Counted from the stretch's first letter, positions 22,601 through 33,647 are shown. The stretch is DNA of 64,000 nucleotides from Prostheceraeus crozeri (GCA_907163375.1 CAJQUW010009024.1:67001-131000); one strand, 5' to 3'. Program-made: numbers and translations. Notes: a model not told the origin generated them from the letters alone.

Positions 22601-24342
22601 TTCTAAACTATTGTTAACTTGACATCATTATTGATATCATCATCTGATTACATTTGATTCGTCATTTGTACGCATTGTTAGTGGTGGATCGATCCATTCC
22701 AATTAGTGTATACGTTGCGAATTTCAATTGCGACTTATCTAGCATTCCTATAAATGCATATTCCCAAGCAACCATGAAAGTGTTCTACACGTGCAGTGCA
22801 CGTGTCTCATGAACGTGTCCGACACGTCGAAAGTGTCGCGTCAGAGCACGTTCTAAACACGTGGTGGGAAAGTGTATACCACGTTCAGTTATCACGTTCA
22901 AAAAGTTTTCTCCACGTGCGGAGGACGTCAAAAAGCCACGTTAGTCAAATTTAGCACTAGCCCCCTACTGGCTTACATTTTATTATTATCTCTTATTTCT
23001 ACCCCATTCTAGGTCAATTATGAAATTATTCAATGTACTAGTGCCTCTCATTTCTTTCAAAGTTGTCAAATTAGTGAATATAGCGTACTTGTTAAACATT
23101 TATCCTCAATCAAAAATGAATTCCGCACTTCTCATCAACCTTGTCACTTCTAATTCGCATTCTAAAACTACTAATTACAGTTTACAATTATAGCTATATT
23201 CGCGATCACCAATTCTTAGCCCTGCAAACATTTAACATTTACATAAAAAATAAAAAAAAACATTGTTGTTCAACGTCATACTGCCACGAAATGTTCCAAG
23301 GATTTGCAGCTTTTATAGCATCACTGCAAAACCATATAACATTCGGAGACAGTGACAAAAATGTGCAAGAAATCACTCACCTCTCAGAAACAAGTCTAGG
23401 CCTACACAGTGATCAAAAGATTCTCCCTCGCCATATGGACGAACTCGTTGAATTGATTTGGTTAAATCCATTCATCTTTTCAGTATTGATTCTTGTGGGG
23501 CAGCGATTCTTGTCTGAAATACACAATAAAGATATTGCTTTGTACACAAAAGAACATAAGTGTGCAAAACATCTTTCGAATGGCACAATTCGTTAATAAC
23601 ATTCATAGTATATTGTAAAAAACATCATTAAAACATTTACTGAGAATTTCAGAAAGTCGTCGCCTTAGATAATGAAACAGAGTTTTAAACAGATGATGAG
23701 ACAATTCATAGACACATGGATTTGCATTCAATTTGCATGATAACTTACATGGCAAAACTAATCCATATACTGCGGACTGGTTCAAATTACACTCATGTGA
23801 CAATTTGTAGGAAATAAAAAATAGATTTTCGACAAATGGATGCACACATAATCATAAACATACTGCATGCATAAGTCCAAAAATATTAAGAATTGTGTAC
23901 ACGCACGTACATATCACAGTAGTCTCAGCAATAATTATTAAATTATTCCCGCGACTGGTGATCAATGTCATTTATCACATTCCAAGATTGAAGTGTGTCA
24001 GCCTCTAATTATGATAAATTATCTTAAGCGTGAGGAAGCAATCTTACTCGGATAGAATTCAAGAGCAAAGAAATTCGCAACAAATTAATTGATATCAGAT
24101 GATGCTAACGTTTTATTGACAACAAAATCATATCTCTTTTATTTTTTGCAATTTCATGAAGCTTCAAAATTTAAATCATATAATTTCGTAAAAACATAAC
24201 TGATACAGCATAATGCAGTTTATTCACTTAAACTTAGGCAATGAAAGGAGTCAAACATCTCACCTGCAAGTTTTGACAATTGATTATATTAATCATCCAA
24301 AAACATTTTGGGGTCAGAATGCATCAAACTATTGTCTTGTCT
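22601..24342. other. Non-coding stretch with an ACGTG cluster
   Basis: Apart from the cluster at 22785-22955, no gene is supported. The 151-codon frame at 23141-23596 has no known motif, codes for a Lys-rich AT-driven protein and has no clear splice sites, so I leave it uncalled. Confidence 0.4.
22785..22955. repeat. Dense ACGTG/CACGTG motif cluster
   Basis: At least ten acgtg or cacgt cores lie in about 170 bp, four of them full cacgtg palindromes (near 22788, 22799, 22858 and 22913). It may be a transposon end or an E-box array. Confidence 0.6.
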
Positions 24343-24790
24343 CTAGCTATAACTATCACGAGATGACACCATAACAGGATAGCAGTTTTGCTGTCTTACT
24401 ATTTTACATAACGGGATTGACAGCCGACCATTTCTAAAATACATCAGTGCATTTAGGGGATGTTCTGGATTGTGTACTTCATTTATCAATTTCATATAAG
24501 CAGTTTTACGTCTTTCAAAAAAACATGTTCTTAAATTCACAATTACATTCGGATTTACATATAACTCGCTTTGAACGTTTGAAAACACGCTTTACAATTG
24601 ACGTGATCTGTGCATTGAGCCTACCGAAAAGGGTTATACAATATAGCAAAATGCTTTCAATCATAGCACTATATACCATCCACAGATCGTCGTGGCTCAA
24701 AGAACTGCAACCTACATTCCCATACACGTATGAGTTGCGTACATTCAACGTTCATCGCAGAAAATGTATATTTTCTGTGTTAAAAAAGTA
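24343..24790 (-). pseudogene. LINE reverse transcriptase C-terminal fragment
   Basis: On the minus strand, 24748-24515 reads SHDDLWMVYSAMIESILLYC, then NAQITSIVKRVFKRSKRVIC, matching the thumb and post-RT region of jockey/CR1-like LINEs (typically ...YYALIESILTYC...). A second frame, 24588-24343, continues with ERRKTAYMKLINEVHNPEHP, LNAL, GRLSIPLCK and NCYPV, matching the usual closing part where SHPL and a basic NSFVP-like motif occur. One frameshift near 24545 separates them. The 5' part is missing, consistent with truncated LINE insertion. Confidence 0.65.
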
Positions 24791-24819
24791 AACTCTAAGC
24801 ACAAAACAAGACCGGTCAA

Positions 24820-24890
24820 ACCGGTGCACAGGTCTGACAGTCCCGCCTTCAAGTGATTACTACGAATATAATTGCTGCACCGGTTATTAT
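24820..24890. repeat. CACCGGT repeat cluster
   Basis: Short inverted and direct copies of accggt/gcaccggt, resembling the cluster at 15418-15480 and the end at 16098. Confidence 0.4.
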
Positions 24891-25154
24891 ATGAAATATG
24901 TCAACGAATGTTTATTCCATAGTCCTTTCAGCGTCGAAACCACCACGACAGTGAGAAGAGTGCTACACTGTAAATCGCTCAATACCAATCACATACGAAG
25001 GATGCATACCAAAATATTTTTTTGGTATATTTCTGTATTCTCTTGGTATATATTTGTATGCTTTTTGTATGTTATATTAAATGTGGTATGCTTTACATAC
25101 TAAAGCCATGCCAGCACAATGTTAAAAGAAAGCATAAATCATGTCCAAAGTATA

Positions 25155-26547
25155 CTCAGTGACAAAAAGAATGAAACAAGTTCTGATATGAATACTTATG
25201 ACTTAAACTTGGTTGTACTGTACGTTTGTTTGTTGTTTGTAAAAAGAGAACCCGAATGCTTTAGTCAAAAACATTTAATTTGATACTCATGATTTTATCA
25301 ACTTAAGTTAGAAACGGGTGTGACCACCGCGAGCATCCAAACAGGCATCGATGCGTGAGGGCATGGATGAGCACAGTCGCTGGATGAATGCCAGGTCTAA
25401 GAGGTTCCACTGCTCGATCAGTCTGTCGGTCAACATCTTCAAAGACACTGGTGGGTGGTTGTACCTCTCCCTCACTCTGCGACCAAGTTCATCCCAGCAG
25501 TGCTCGATGGGGGAGAGGTCGGGAGAACGTGAGGGCAATTCCAAGGTTGGGATTCCACTGCTTGCTATCCTATTAGAGACCACTGAAGCGCGATGGGGCC
25601 TTGCGTTGTGATCCTGAAAAATCAATTGATTCGATGTCACTGCTGGAACCACGACCGGTGTCACGATCTCGTCGGCATATCGCTGTCCTGTCAATGTTCC
25701 TTTCACTACGATTGCTGGTTTTTTCCATTGTGCCAGATACCGGCCCAAACCATGACACTACCGCCGCCGTACCGGTCGTGTTCTTTGACGCAAAATGGAG
25801 CAAATCGATCACTTGGCAAGCGATGAACACGGATCCGACCATCGTTGAAATCGAGAGTAAACCTCGATTCATCAGTCCATAGCACACGTTCCCACTGACT
25901 GTCACTCCACGACTGATGACCTTGACACCACGTCACTCGTCTCCTTCGATGTTCCAGGCTCAGCGGAATTCTCACAGCGGGTCGTCGAGACTGTATACCA
26001 GCTTCTCGCAATCTTCGATATGCAGTTCGAACGCTACAGGCAACGTTCCCAGCAACCTTCCAGTACACAATTAGCTTCGGGACGGACACAAATCTGTTTC
26101 TTTTAGCAGCTAAAACTGTCTAAATCTGTCCGCTTGGATGATACCCTTGGTCTTCTTGATCCGTTCTTCTTTTCCACATTTCCTTCTGCTTTCCAACGAC
26201 ACCACCACCTCCATACAACGACCCTTGAAATTTTCAATTCTTTTGCAACAGCTGTAGAACTTTGCCCACAACGCATCATCCCAATTGCCATTCCTCTGGT
26301 AAAGTTATCGTGCGCCATTTCATAAGTCAAATCTGGTCAGCAGTAGGTGGTGATTCTGTTCAACTTCTAGCTGTTACTGTGATCAATATCAAATTTTGAA
26401 ATTTGATGGTCCTATATCATTTCCCTTATCATATGGAGTTCAATGGTGATGCATAGAAAGCGAGATATCATTTCAGACCATAGAAAAAAATGAAACAAAC
26501 TTCCATTCAAGTCAATGATAGTTGGTTTCATTATTTATGTCATTGAG
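25155..26547 (-). mobile_element. Tc1-type transposon, full length (1393 bp)
   Basis: Terminal inverted repeats of about 27 bp (ctcagtgacaaaaagaatga at the left; the right end, read inverted, is ctcaatgacataaataatga) abut TA at 25153-25154 and 26548-26549. The transposase lies on the minus strand between them. Length, structure and TA duplication are those of a complete Tc1 element with a damaged gene. Confidence 0.85.
25308..26330 (-). pseudogene. Tc1 transposase (DD34E), two frameshifts
   Basis: Three minus-strand frames give one protein in order. 26330-26103 is the helix-turn-helix part (FTRGMAIGMMRCGQSS, AKELKISRVVVWRWW). 26089-25706 holds the second DNA-binding domain and the first catalytic Asp (LWTDESRF), followed by GGGSVMVWAGI. 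25748-25308 holds the second Asp (FQDHNARPHRA) and the Glu in SPDLSPIEHCWDELGRR. One frame change lies near 26105-26120. The other lies in a run of A near 25725. The rest of the reading is clean, so the copy is fairly young. Confidence 0.85.
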
Positions 26548-27459
26548 TATATGTTGATTTAAGGCCTTTGTCAATAAAAGTCACACTAATGTCACTACTG
26601 TTATGTAAGTAGTGAGATAATGACATTCAAGCATCATATTTTCAATACTGAATTCGATTTTAATGCACGTAAGTCTAAGGCATTTCATGAATAATCAATA
26701 AGAATTTAACCATCAATAATTATGCATTATGCAATTTTGAAATAAGGCATATTATCAATCTGAAAAAATAATTCAAGAACGCAAAATAGTTATGTTTGAG
26801 ATATATAAGTCAACATGATTGCACGAAAGATATCGTTTGAATGAGCTGATGTTCATCAACTTGGTTCATAAAGTATAGCTAACTAAACGTCCTGTTAATG
26901 TTGCTAGACAAGTAGCAACGACGACAATCTCGTGGAGCATAAAATTCAAAATAAATCTAATCTAATTAAATACCACTCTATCAAACAAAAATTATTCACG
27001 ACTGGCATTACCGAAAAAAGTTATTTGACATTAGTATGTAATACATTTTTTGCTATGTGACTTAAAGCTGTACATACGAAATGCATACCAACAGCCTATC
27101 ACAAATGGAATAGTTCGTATCGCAACAGACCAATCGCATACGAAAGTAAGTGAGGTGTGGTATAAAAAACATACCAGATCTTTGTAAGCATACGAGAATC
27201 TCGAATAAGATGTTAGTTTCAAATTGTATGTGATTTTGGTATATGTTTGTATGTAATTTTCGTATCCAGCGATTTACAGTGTATAGGTTAGTTTTCATAT
27301 CGATGCTTTTCGCACAGATCACTTGCTTGGTAACTATTTTGTTATTCAAAATGGAAGAATCAAGCAAGTTTTTTTTTGCACATCAATATACGCTGCACAG
27401 TAGGCAATTGTAAATGAACACTTCAGCGTTTATTAGAGGAAATTCGATGCATGGTAGAT

Positions 27460-27901
27460 GATATTTGCAGTTAGCAAGTTAGTGAAATTTCGACGGACAT
27501 CAAATATCACTTTAAACACACTACTTTCAAATCGCCTCAGTTAGTGCGCCTGAAATAATTATTCACTGCTGCTTTTTGCAAACACAATGTAAATAGAATA
27601 ATTAAATATTCAGTTGCATCCTCAGTTGAAAAATGGAAACAGTCCTGAATAACTGCTATTTTATCCAACACCAGGAATCATCGACCTGGCAAGCTCTCAG
27701 ACAATTATTCAGGTATGTTTCCATTTTTCAACTGAGGATGCAACTCAACATTCAATTATTCTATTTACATTGTGTTTGCAAAAAGGAGCAATGAATAATT
27801 ATTTCAGGCGCACTAACTGAGGCGATTTGCCAGTATTGTTTCTAAAGTGACTTTTGATGAATACTCGTAGAAATTTCACTAACTTGCTAATTGTAAATAT
27901 C
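27460..27901. repeat. Foldback element with arms of about 195 bp
   Basis: Bases 27460-27650 are repeated in inverted order at 27712-27901. Shared landmarks include gcaagttagtgaaatttc, cgcctcagttagtgcgcctg, tttgcaaacacaatgtaaat and gttgcatcctcagttg. The central loop is about 27651-27711. The arms have diverged by roughly 10-15% by eye. No coding content. Confidence 0.75.
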
Positions 27902-28018
27902 AAATTGACCCGGACTTACCTGCAACTTTCAATGAAGAGTTGTCTCGATGTTGAGAGATGTAAACTAGGCCTGCTGATTATTCCTGATACTGACATTGAA
28001 TGAAATGTCAGCTATGCA

Positions 28019-28080
28019 GGTCTGTTTCCATTTTTCAACTGAGCAATCAACTCAATATTTAAGTATTCTATTTACATGGC
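28019..28080 (+). repeat. Partial third arm of the foldback family
   Basis: gtttccatttttcaactgag followed by actcaatattt and attctatttacat repeats part of the right arm at 27715-27770, about 120 bp beyond the foldback. Confidence 0.6.
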
Positions 28081-28790
28081 AGGTAATGATATTTAGTGCG
28101 ATTTTAATGAGTGGAATCTATTGTATCATTATAAGCGCGAGACATTATAAAGAAACAAACAGCAGCGCCATTTTTCATTCATTTAATAATCAACAACACA
28201 TTTAAAATTTAACGAAAGCATTGTCACATATGTTTTATTTGAAGTTGACGTCATCAGTACTGAGGTCTATTATCAATTCTTCAAGTTGAAGCAAATATAG
28301 ACTGTGAACAGAATTTTCCCCACCAGAGTGAAATTATATCTCATTGAAGTTAAGGGACTGATTTCTGCGCATTCCTGTTCGAACTTGTGATGTTTAGTTC
28401 AAACAGAAGAAATAAAGTAAAATAGTTGAAACATTCAATAATCTTCCATGGATCCTCGAAATGCACTCTCAGAATTCGGGACTTGAAAACAATCGGTAAT
28501 TCCAGAACCAAATATCGCAAGACGAAGTCATAGATAAAGTGCACACACTAACTATCATTTACATCATTTATGCAATTGCCTCTGGCTTTCTGTGGAATTA
28601 AAAAGTCGTTGCAGTTGCTCAACATTTCGAAGATCTTTAAAAGAGCAACTGGAATAATCATGCCAGACTTGTAGATGTAAGGAGCTCAAAACATCAGAAA
28701 CTCGGGTTGAACTACATGATATGAGACATTTCCGGAAGCTTTCTTGAGACTGAATAGAATAGAAGTCACCACAAAAAATGTGTATATATC

Positions 28791-28858
28791 AGGAGTGCGG
28801 AGTCCAATCATTTTTGCTGGAGTCGGAGTCCTATCAAATGACAGTACTCCGACTCCAG
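28791..28858. repeat. hAT-like terminus and GGAGTC hairpin
   Basis: caggagtgcggagtcc at 28791 resembles the ends of the 3955-4802 element. Just after it, gctggagtcggagt pairs with actccgactccagc (28817-28858). A second terminus was not found. Confidence 0.45.
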
Positions 28859-29448
28859 CCTATAACTAGACCCGAATTATAATACAAACAAATTAACTCT
28901 CCCACTGCATATAGCTGTCACTGTCTCAGTTACTGTCCACGCTTGTTTAATGCTTGGAAATTAATCTGTTTAAAAAACATGAATTACACTAACACATTTC
29001 TTTCAAGATCACTGGAACAAAATGAAGTTCATTAGCGCTATTTGAAACAAGTGATTATTTCCAGATGTTTGAATTTACATTATTTGACAATAGATTATGT
29101 GTTTGGACATAAAAACTTGATTGTTTCAAGATCTTAAAGAGTTTTTTATTTTGCATTCCTGAATCTTTTTTTCCGCTATTTTTGTCGCACTACTAATAAA
29201 TGTTGATTCTCATCAGCAGTTGTGCAAAACCTAAGTGTCTTCTTAATGCTTTGCGGAAGATTTTAAACGGCTAGAGAACTTTAACTTTAATCTGGAAGTC
29301 TTCAGCATGTTGCGTCTAAATTTTGAGATCGATTGAGAAAGTATTGCAATTTATTGATCAGAGGAAATCTCTACGCAATTCTTACGCTTGAACCGTCTTT
29401 AATTAGATTGCTTGATATTGATTGTTGACGTTTGGGAGAATATGACAT

Positions 29449-29495
29449 TTAACCCTCTGAGACCTGAGGGGGGTTCAGTGGACCCCTTTACAAAT
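29449..29495 (+). repeat. Possible piggyBac-type terminus (TTAACCCT)
   Basis: ttaaccctctgagacctgag fits the usual TTAA target plus CCCT start of piggyBac relatives, and the following ggggggttcagtggacccc is a small hairpin. No partner end seen. Confidence 0.35.
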
Positions 29496-30198
29496 TCTTA
29501 GTTCAATTATCGATATCAAATCATTAGGAAATTTAAAAGGTACTTCTCAGCCTGCAGCACTGAAGTATTCCTCAAGTTCAAGTATTCTTTCTGGATTATA
29601 TTTGCATACCGCATTTTCTACTACTGTGTTTTGGACTAGAATGGCATTATTGCACGAGTGTCGTTAGGGGAGCCTGAGCGTAGTTATCGAAAGCCGTTTA
29701 TTTTTTGGTGACGTAGGTCTGTGTACATACACTTAGATGCATGTGTAGTTTTCATATTCTGCGGCATGTGGGCGCACTATAGACTGTATTTTTCGATGAA
29801 GTAAGGCTACCTTCATTTAAAAACACAGAAGCGCTTCTACAATGTTTGTCCTATTCACATTTCATCATTCATATAGATTTTAGAATGCAAAATACAGTTC
29901 CTTAAAAGACAACAGTTTAGTTGGAAACAATGCTGATGCATACATTTACAAATACAATTATGTCATATAGTGCCAGTACAGCAGATTACACTCAGAAGTA
30001 CTCAATAAAGGAATTTTCAGCATACCTATTTCTGCCTTTCAAAATTGGTTACCCGAAAGCACTCTCGCTGGCTATTACTTGTAACTGTCAACGATGTACC
30101 ACTGTCCACGATGTACCACTAATGCAATACTACATCATCTGCTTCCACATTGCAGTTTGAGACTGATCCTGCCACATGCTAAAGCATTGAGGAGACAG

Positions 30199-30292
30199 AA
30201 TGGATTTGTTTTTTTTTGTGCTGTATTGCTCTTGTAAGTCAAAATCAGGTCAACTGGTTGAGCAATACAGCACAAGAAAAAACAAATCCATT
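30199..30292. repeat. 94-bp hairpin with 33-bp arms
   Basis: aatggatttgttttt plus tgtgctgtattgctc pair with gagcaatacagcaca plus aacaaatccatt. The loop is about 28 bases. It could be a tiny foldback element or a precursor-like RNA hairpin. Confidence 0.65.
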
Positions 30293-30479
30293 CCGGGGGA
30301 AAGAACATCTCCCCGATTTTCATTGGAGATTTTCATGTATTGTTTCGTTACGAAATAAACACCTATCATTATTATCTCTTAGGGTTTAGATTTGATTACG
30401 TGACCATTGTGTCACGTAGTGGACACACTAAAAATGATGGTTATGTTACCTGAAATCATATTAGGGCATGGTGTATTGC

Positions 30480-30496
30480 TACACTCTAAGAGGATA
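30480..30496. repeat. 17-bp target duplication, left
   Basis: tacactctaagaggata, identical to 31016-31032. Confidence 0.85.
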
Positions 30497-31015
30497 CTCA
30501 AATCACGCAGTCTAGGATCGATTCTTCAGCCTCAGAAGGATAGATTTTGTCTGAAAGAGGACTGACTGTCCGTTTTGCTTGGCTAGTGATGGAATGGATT
30601 GTGGTATGAAGGGGTGTGTGTATCAAATTAATTGTAAATTTTTCACTTCATTCTACATCGGTGAATCAAAACGCACAATGCGAACTAGGATAGGAGAACA
30701 CGTGAAGAACAATTCGTCATTGGTTTACCAGCATATTCGGGATAGACATTCAATCGATCCGTCCTTGAATTGTATTAGATGGTCTATCTTACATAGAAAT
30801 CTAAATAACTGGACAGTGAGACAAAATGTTGAACTGACTGAGATCAAATAAAAATGTCCTGATATAAATGTCCAATTTTAAGGTCTTTTGTTTTACTGTC
30901 CGTGTTCAAACTAAGGCGAAACGTTGGATCACCTTATTGTTTTAATAGATATCTTGGTCGAAGAAATTTTCCGTTTTCTGTCATTATGGATGTCCGACCT
31001 ATTCACGTTGAATCT
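30497..31015 (+). mobile_element. 5'-truncated Penelope-like element, 519 bp
   Basis: Only the GIY-YIG end and the 3' tail remain, flanked by an exact 17-bp duplication. The tail carries ggcgaaacgttggatc (about 30913), the sequence typical of Penelope 3' ends and related to the conserved half of their hammerhead ribozymes. Truncation at the 5' end with a variable-length duplication fits target-primed reverse transcription. Confidence 0.8.
30579..30851 (+). pseudogene. GIY-YIG endonuclease domain of a Penelope-like element
   Basis: A 90-residue frame: GMKGCVYQINC followed by SFYIGESKRTMRTRIGEHVK, which is the V/IYxI...YIGES..R...R..EH core of Penelope nucleases, then SLVYQHI and a C-terminal stretch ending VELTEIK. 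The Tyr, Arg and His positions of the family are present. The family differs from the 431-2126 dimer and the 58-kb copy. Confidence 0.8.
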
Positions 31016-31032
31016 TACACTCTAAGAGGATA
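31016..31032. repeat. 17-bp target duplication, right
   Basis: Exact copy of 30480-30496. Confidence 0.85.
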
Positions 31033-31369
31033 GATAATGCGAATGTCGATAAAAACCATAGAAACTAACTGCTAGCCAGGTTTGTCATGCTGAATGACGC
31101 AATTAAGCAATTGCCGAAAGCGAGGTTATTCGCAATCAGCGTCGAGTTGCAATAGTGATTTTATTGATGAATATTCGCACGTCTTTGCACGCATCTTTGC
31201 ATGTAAATCGCCAAGCCACTGAGGCCTACTGATTCCCACGCACAATATTGCACAAATGGCCATGCCTATGTATGTAAGTAGGCTATATGTAGTTGGCCCC
31301 ATAACTGACCCTAACCAATATAAAAAGGGAAATTATTTAGCAGGGATCAGAGAATAATAATTGAGTTTG

Positions 31370-31800
31370 AATTAGTTGATATCAATCACATATTTGCTGA
31401 GCAATTCAATTTCAATCAATTGATTGCTGAGTGATTCAATTTCAATGATTTGATTGACTGATATTGTTTTTCAATTTCAGCTGATTATGCACTGTAAACC
31501 GTAAATATCCGTTACAATTGACAGCAAAAATTAGTTTCACGGTTTTTTAAAGTCTGAACTGTAAATATCCGTAAAAGCAGACGTTTGTTTTATCTGATAT
31601 GAATGGATTTGAACTGATACGTCATCACTCATCATGTCTTGACGTCATCATTTTAACAGATATTTACAGATGTAGCTGTTTTTAACGGTGTATTGTTTAC
31701 AGTGAATTGATTGCTCTGAAATATCAGCTGCAATGAATTGCTTGCTCACGAATGCCAATTTCAATGAATTGATTGAAAAAAGCAATTAAATAGCAATCAA
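31370..31800. repeat. Degenerate ATTGATTG/TTTCAAT repeat, split by a MITE
   Basis: Units of the type ttcaatttcaat(c/g)a(a/t)ttgattgctgag repeat on both sides of the MITE at 31490-31704 (31380-31489 and 31705-31790). The simple repeat was there first. Confidence 0.55.
31490..31704. mobile_element. MITE, 215 bp, CACTGTAAAC ends
   Basis: Ends cactgtaaac and gtttacagtg are inverted copies. Subterminal ccgtaaatatccgttac and gtaaatatccgtaaaa units recur inside, and cagatatttacag near the right. It shares the CACTGTAAA start with the element at 24966. No clear target duplication. Confidence 0.65.
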
Positions 31801-33060
31801 TGTTTGATATTCCCTGTAATTTATACGCAAAAGTTCGTCAAAATAGTAATTCTATTGCAGAGCGGCCTTTCGTATTCGTATTATTGCGTGCGTTTAATTA
31901 ATTAATCCTTAGATTTATGGTTGTTGAGTCAATGTGCTACTATCAGTGGCTCAAAATGAATCCATGATTTTCTTCCTTTTTCAGTAGGCCCTAAACAAAA
32001 ACAGCATGTCAATTGCTAGCCTAGAAAATAGCTAAAACTGTTCAAAACATCTTCAAAACTTTTGCAACAAACACTTTTTAGAAGAGCAGTTTAAAGTTTG
32101 CATTGCAAATCATGTGTCACATCTTATTAGTTATGGCATTTCTAATATCGTTAGAATCAGATATTTGACGAGAATTCTACAGTAAAAAGAATTTTGAAAT
32201 TTTTAAACATTTTCACTCAAAATCGCTCCAGCTCTGAGCGAGAGCAACTCTAAGATAGATGGGTGTCATGTGATCCACCTTGCTTTTTCGGCTAACTACT
32301 CCGTCGCCTAACTCAAAATACAAATTGAATTACATATAAATGAAATGTTGCATCATTGACTCGTAAGGTGATTAAAGACAGGATATCCTGAAGCAATGGT
32401 TTAATCCATTTCAGGTTGCATTTAATGTCTTTCTTAATCAGAAAGGCAGACAGCACCACATTCCCTCGCTGTATTGAGTGACATGGAAATCATATCTTGA
32501 AGACATTGCCTCAATTCTAATAATCAATCAATAGCGGATTTGCTAACTCTTTGGAAAAGTTTTGGTACTACTAATTAAGCAGAATGAAGTAGATACAAAA
32601 AAGCGTGTGATGTTATTCGAAATGAAAATGCTGTTGCTAGCAAGAAAATTTACAATGTTTTAAATTGAATTACAATCTGAAGAAAAAGCTTTTTCACCTG
32701 TCCATGTAGTTGTGCAATCTGAAAAAATGCTTATTCTGGTTCTGAGAATTAGAAAAGTTTGCGAAATGTTCATGTCCTATAATAAACTTGGCGCTTATTA
32801 TTGTATTTTTTAGAAGTTTACAACAATGACATTCGCTAGCGAATTAAGTGTACAATTGATCTTGAAATTCATGAGCATGATGTATATTTTCTGATAGGTA
32901 CACTGATATCATAATCAAAGAAGGAATCTTAAAAATCGAGCCAGTAATCCTGCTGTTTATTCATAACAATGATGGAGAGGCGATTGCGAAGGTTGAAGAT
33001 TGCTCCCAAGACGTCAAGCTGCTGCTGGCAGATGTAAGTAGCATGACATAAGTCTACACG
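31801..33060. other. No gene seen
   Basis: AT-rich, without long frames or recognisable repeats. Confidence 0.5.
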
Positions 33061-33073
33061 AGTAACTCAATTG

Positions 33074-33295
33074 TATGGGATTACCATACAAAATTTTCAA
33101 TGGCATTTTTGGACCTTTTTAATGGGACTGAAAGGGATTTCTATGGGATTTTCTGTGGGATTCCCCTAAAAACCCTTACGATCCGATATGATTTTCTATA
33201 GGCTTTCTACGGGACCCAGACAAAATCCCTTCTGAATCCCATATGATATCCCATAGAAATCCCTCAGCATTCCCGTAGACTTAGGTCATAGGAAT
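33074..33295. repeat. TATGGGATT/AATCCCATA inverted-repeat cluster
   Basis: About eight copies of (c/t)tatgggat(t) or its complement within 220 bp, direct in the left half and inverted in the right half (for example ctatgggattttctgtggga against aatcccatatgatatcccat). It reads as a degraded foldback element. Confidence 0.55.
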
Positions 33296-33431
33296 TTTAT
33301 AGGCAATTTAGAAGAGCCTTCGATTTCCTTAGATAAAAGTATCCACATTTCAGACTCTTCTAGCACGAAAATAATACGACAATTAAATTGAAAAAAGTGC
33401 AACATTTCCACATGATATGTATTACGTGTAT

Positions 33432-33647
33432 TCACGACAAATTTTGCTTTTTCAGTAACTTCGCTTCACTACGTAACTTTTTGTACACAACTGACCCTGT
33501 TTCAGCTTTCACTTTGCCATACCGATCGGCACCGAAACCTGAAAAATAATAAAACGAGAGATTATACGAGTAAATTTGTTGCATTGAATGCAGGTGCACT
33601 AATTGAATTTTTAATTTGAAAGTACGGTACAAAAACTGCAAATTACC
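33432..33647 (-). CDS. Candidate terminal exon(s) of a small minus-strand gene
   Basis: A minus-strand acceptor (cgttttattatttttcag, ending at 33539) is followed by a 107-base exon coding for FGADRYGKVKAETGSVVYKK, then LRSEAKLLKKQNLS and a stop. Upstream, a donor at 33646 (attg/gtaatt) would join in phase 1 a stretch reading ICRPKVADIIG-like codons (CRPKVADIIG). The 108-base intron is a multiple of three, so the frame also reads through. The start is unknown: the codon at the left end of the frame is GTG and lies in SINE sequence. I do not recognise the protein. It may be a real short gene or chance. Confidence 0.3.
   Translation of the reverse strand, partial: GNLQFLYRTFKLKIQLVHLHSMQQIYSYNLSFYYFSGFGADRYGKVKAETGSVVYKKLRSEAKLLKKQNLS

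Larger units (their letters stand above)
24966..27281. mobile_element. TA-flanked DNA element with CACTGTAAATCGCT ends, interrupted by a Tc1 element
   Basis: Ends cactgtaaatcgct (24966) and agcgatttacagtg (to 27281) are perfect inverted copies with TA on each side. Subterminal DNA on both sides is filled with gcatacc, ggtatat, catacga and gtatg motifs in both orientations. Removing the inner Tc1 copy (25155-26547) leaves about 920 bp with no transposase. Fragment 9642-9672 is a relative. Confidence 0.7.
27902..30198. other. No gene seen; small repeats only
   Basis: AT-rich. It includes the partial foldback arm, a GGAGTC hairpin at 28817-28858 and a possible piggyBac-type terminus at 29449. 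The short frames on either strand have no motifs. Confidence 0.45.

Noticed and set aside
23141-23596. 151-codon frame on the plus strand
   Set aside because: Long for this region but AT-driven, without motif, good start context or splice sites. Kept only as a note.
25351-25882. Plus-strand frames under the Tc1 transposase
   Set aside because: Antisense shadows of the transposase frames.
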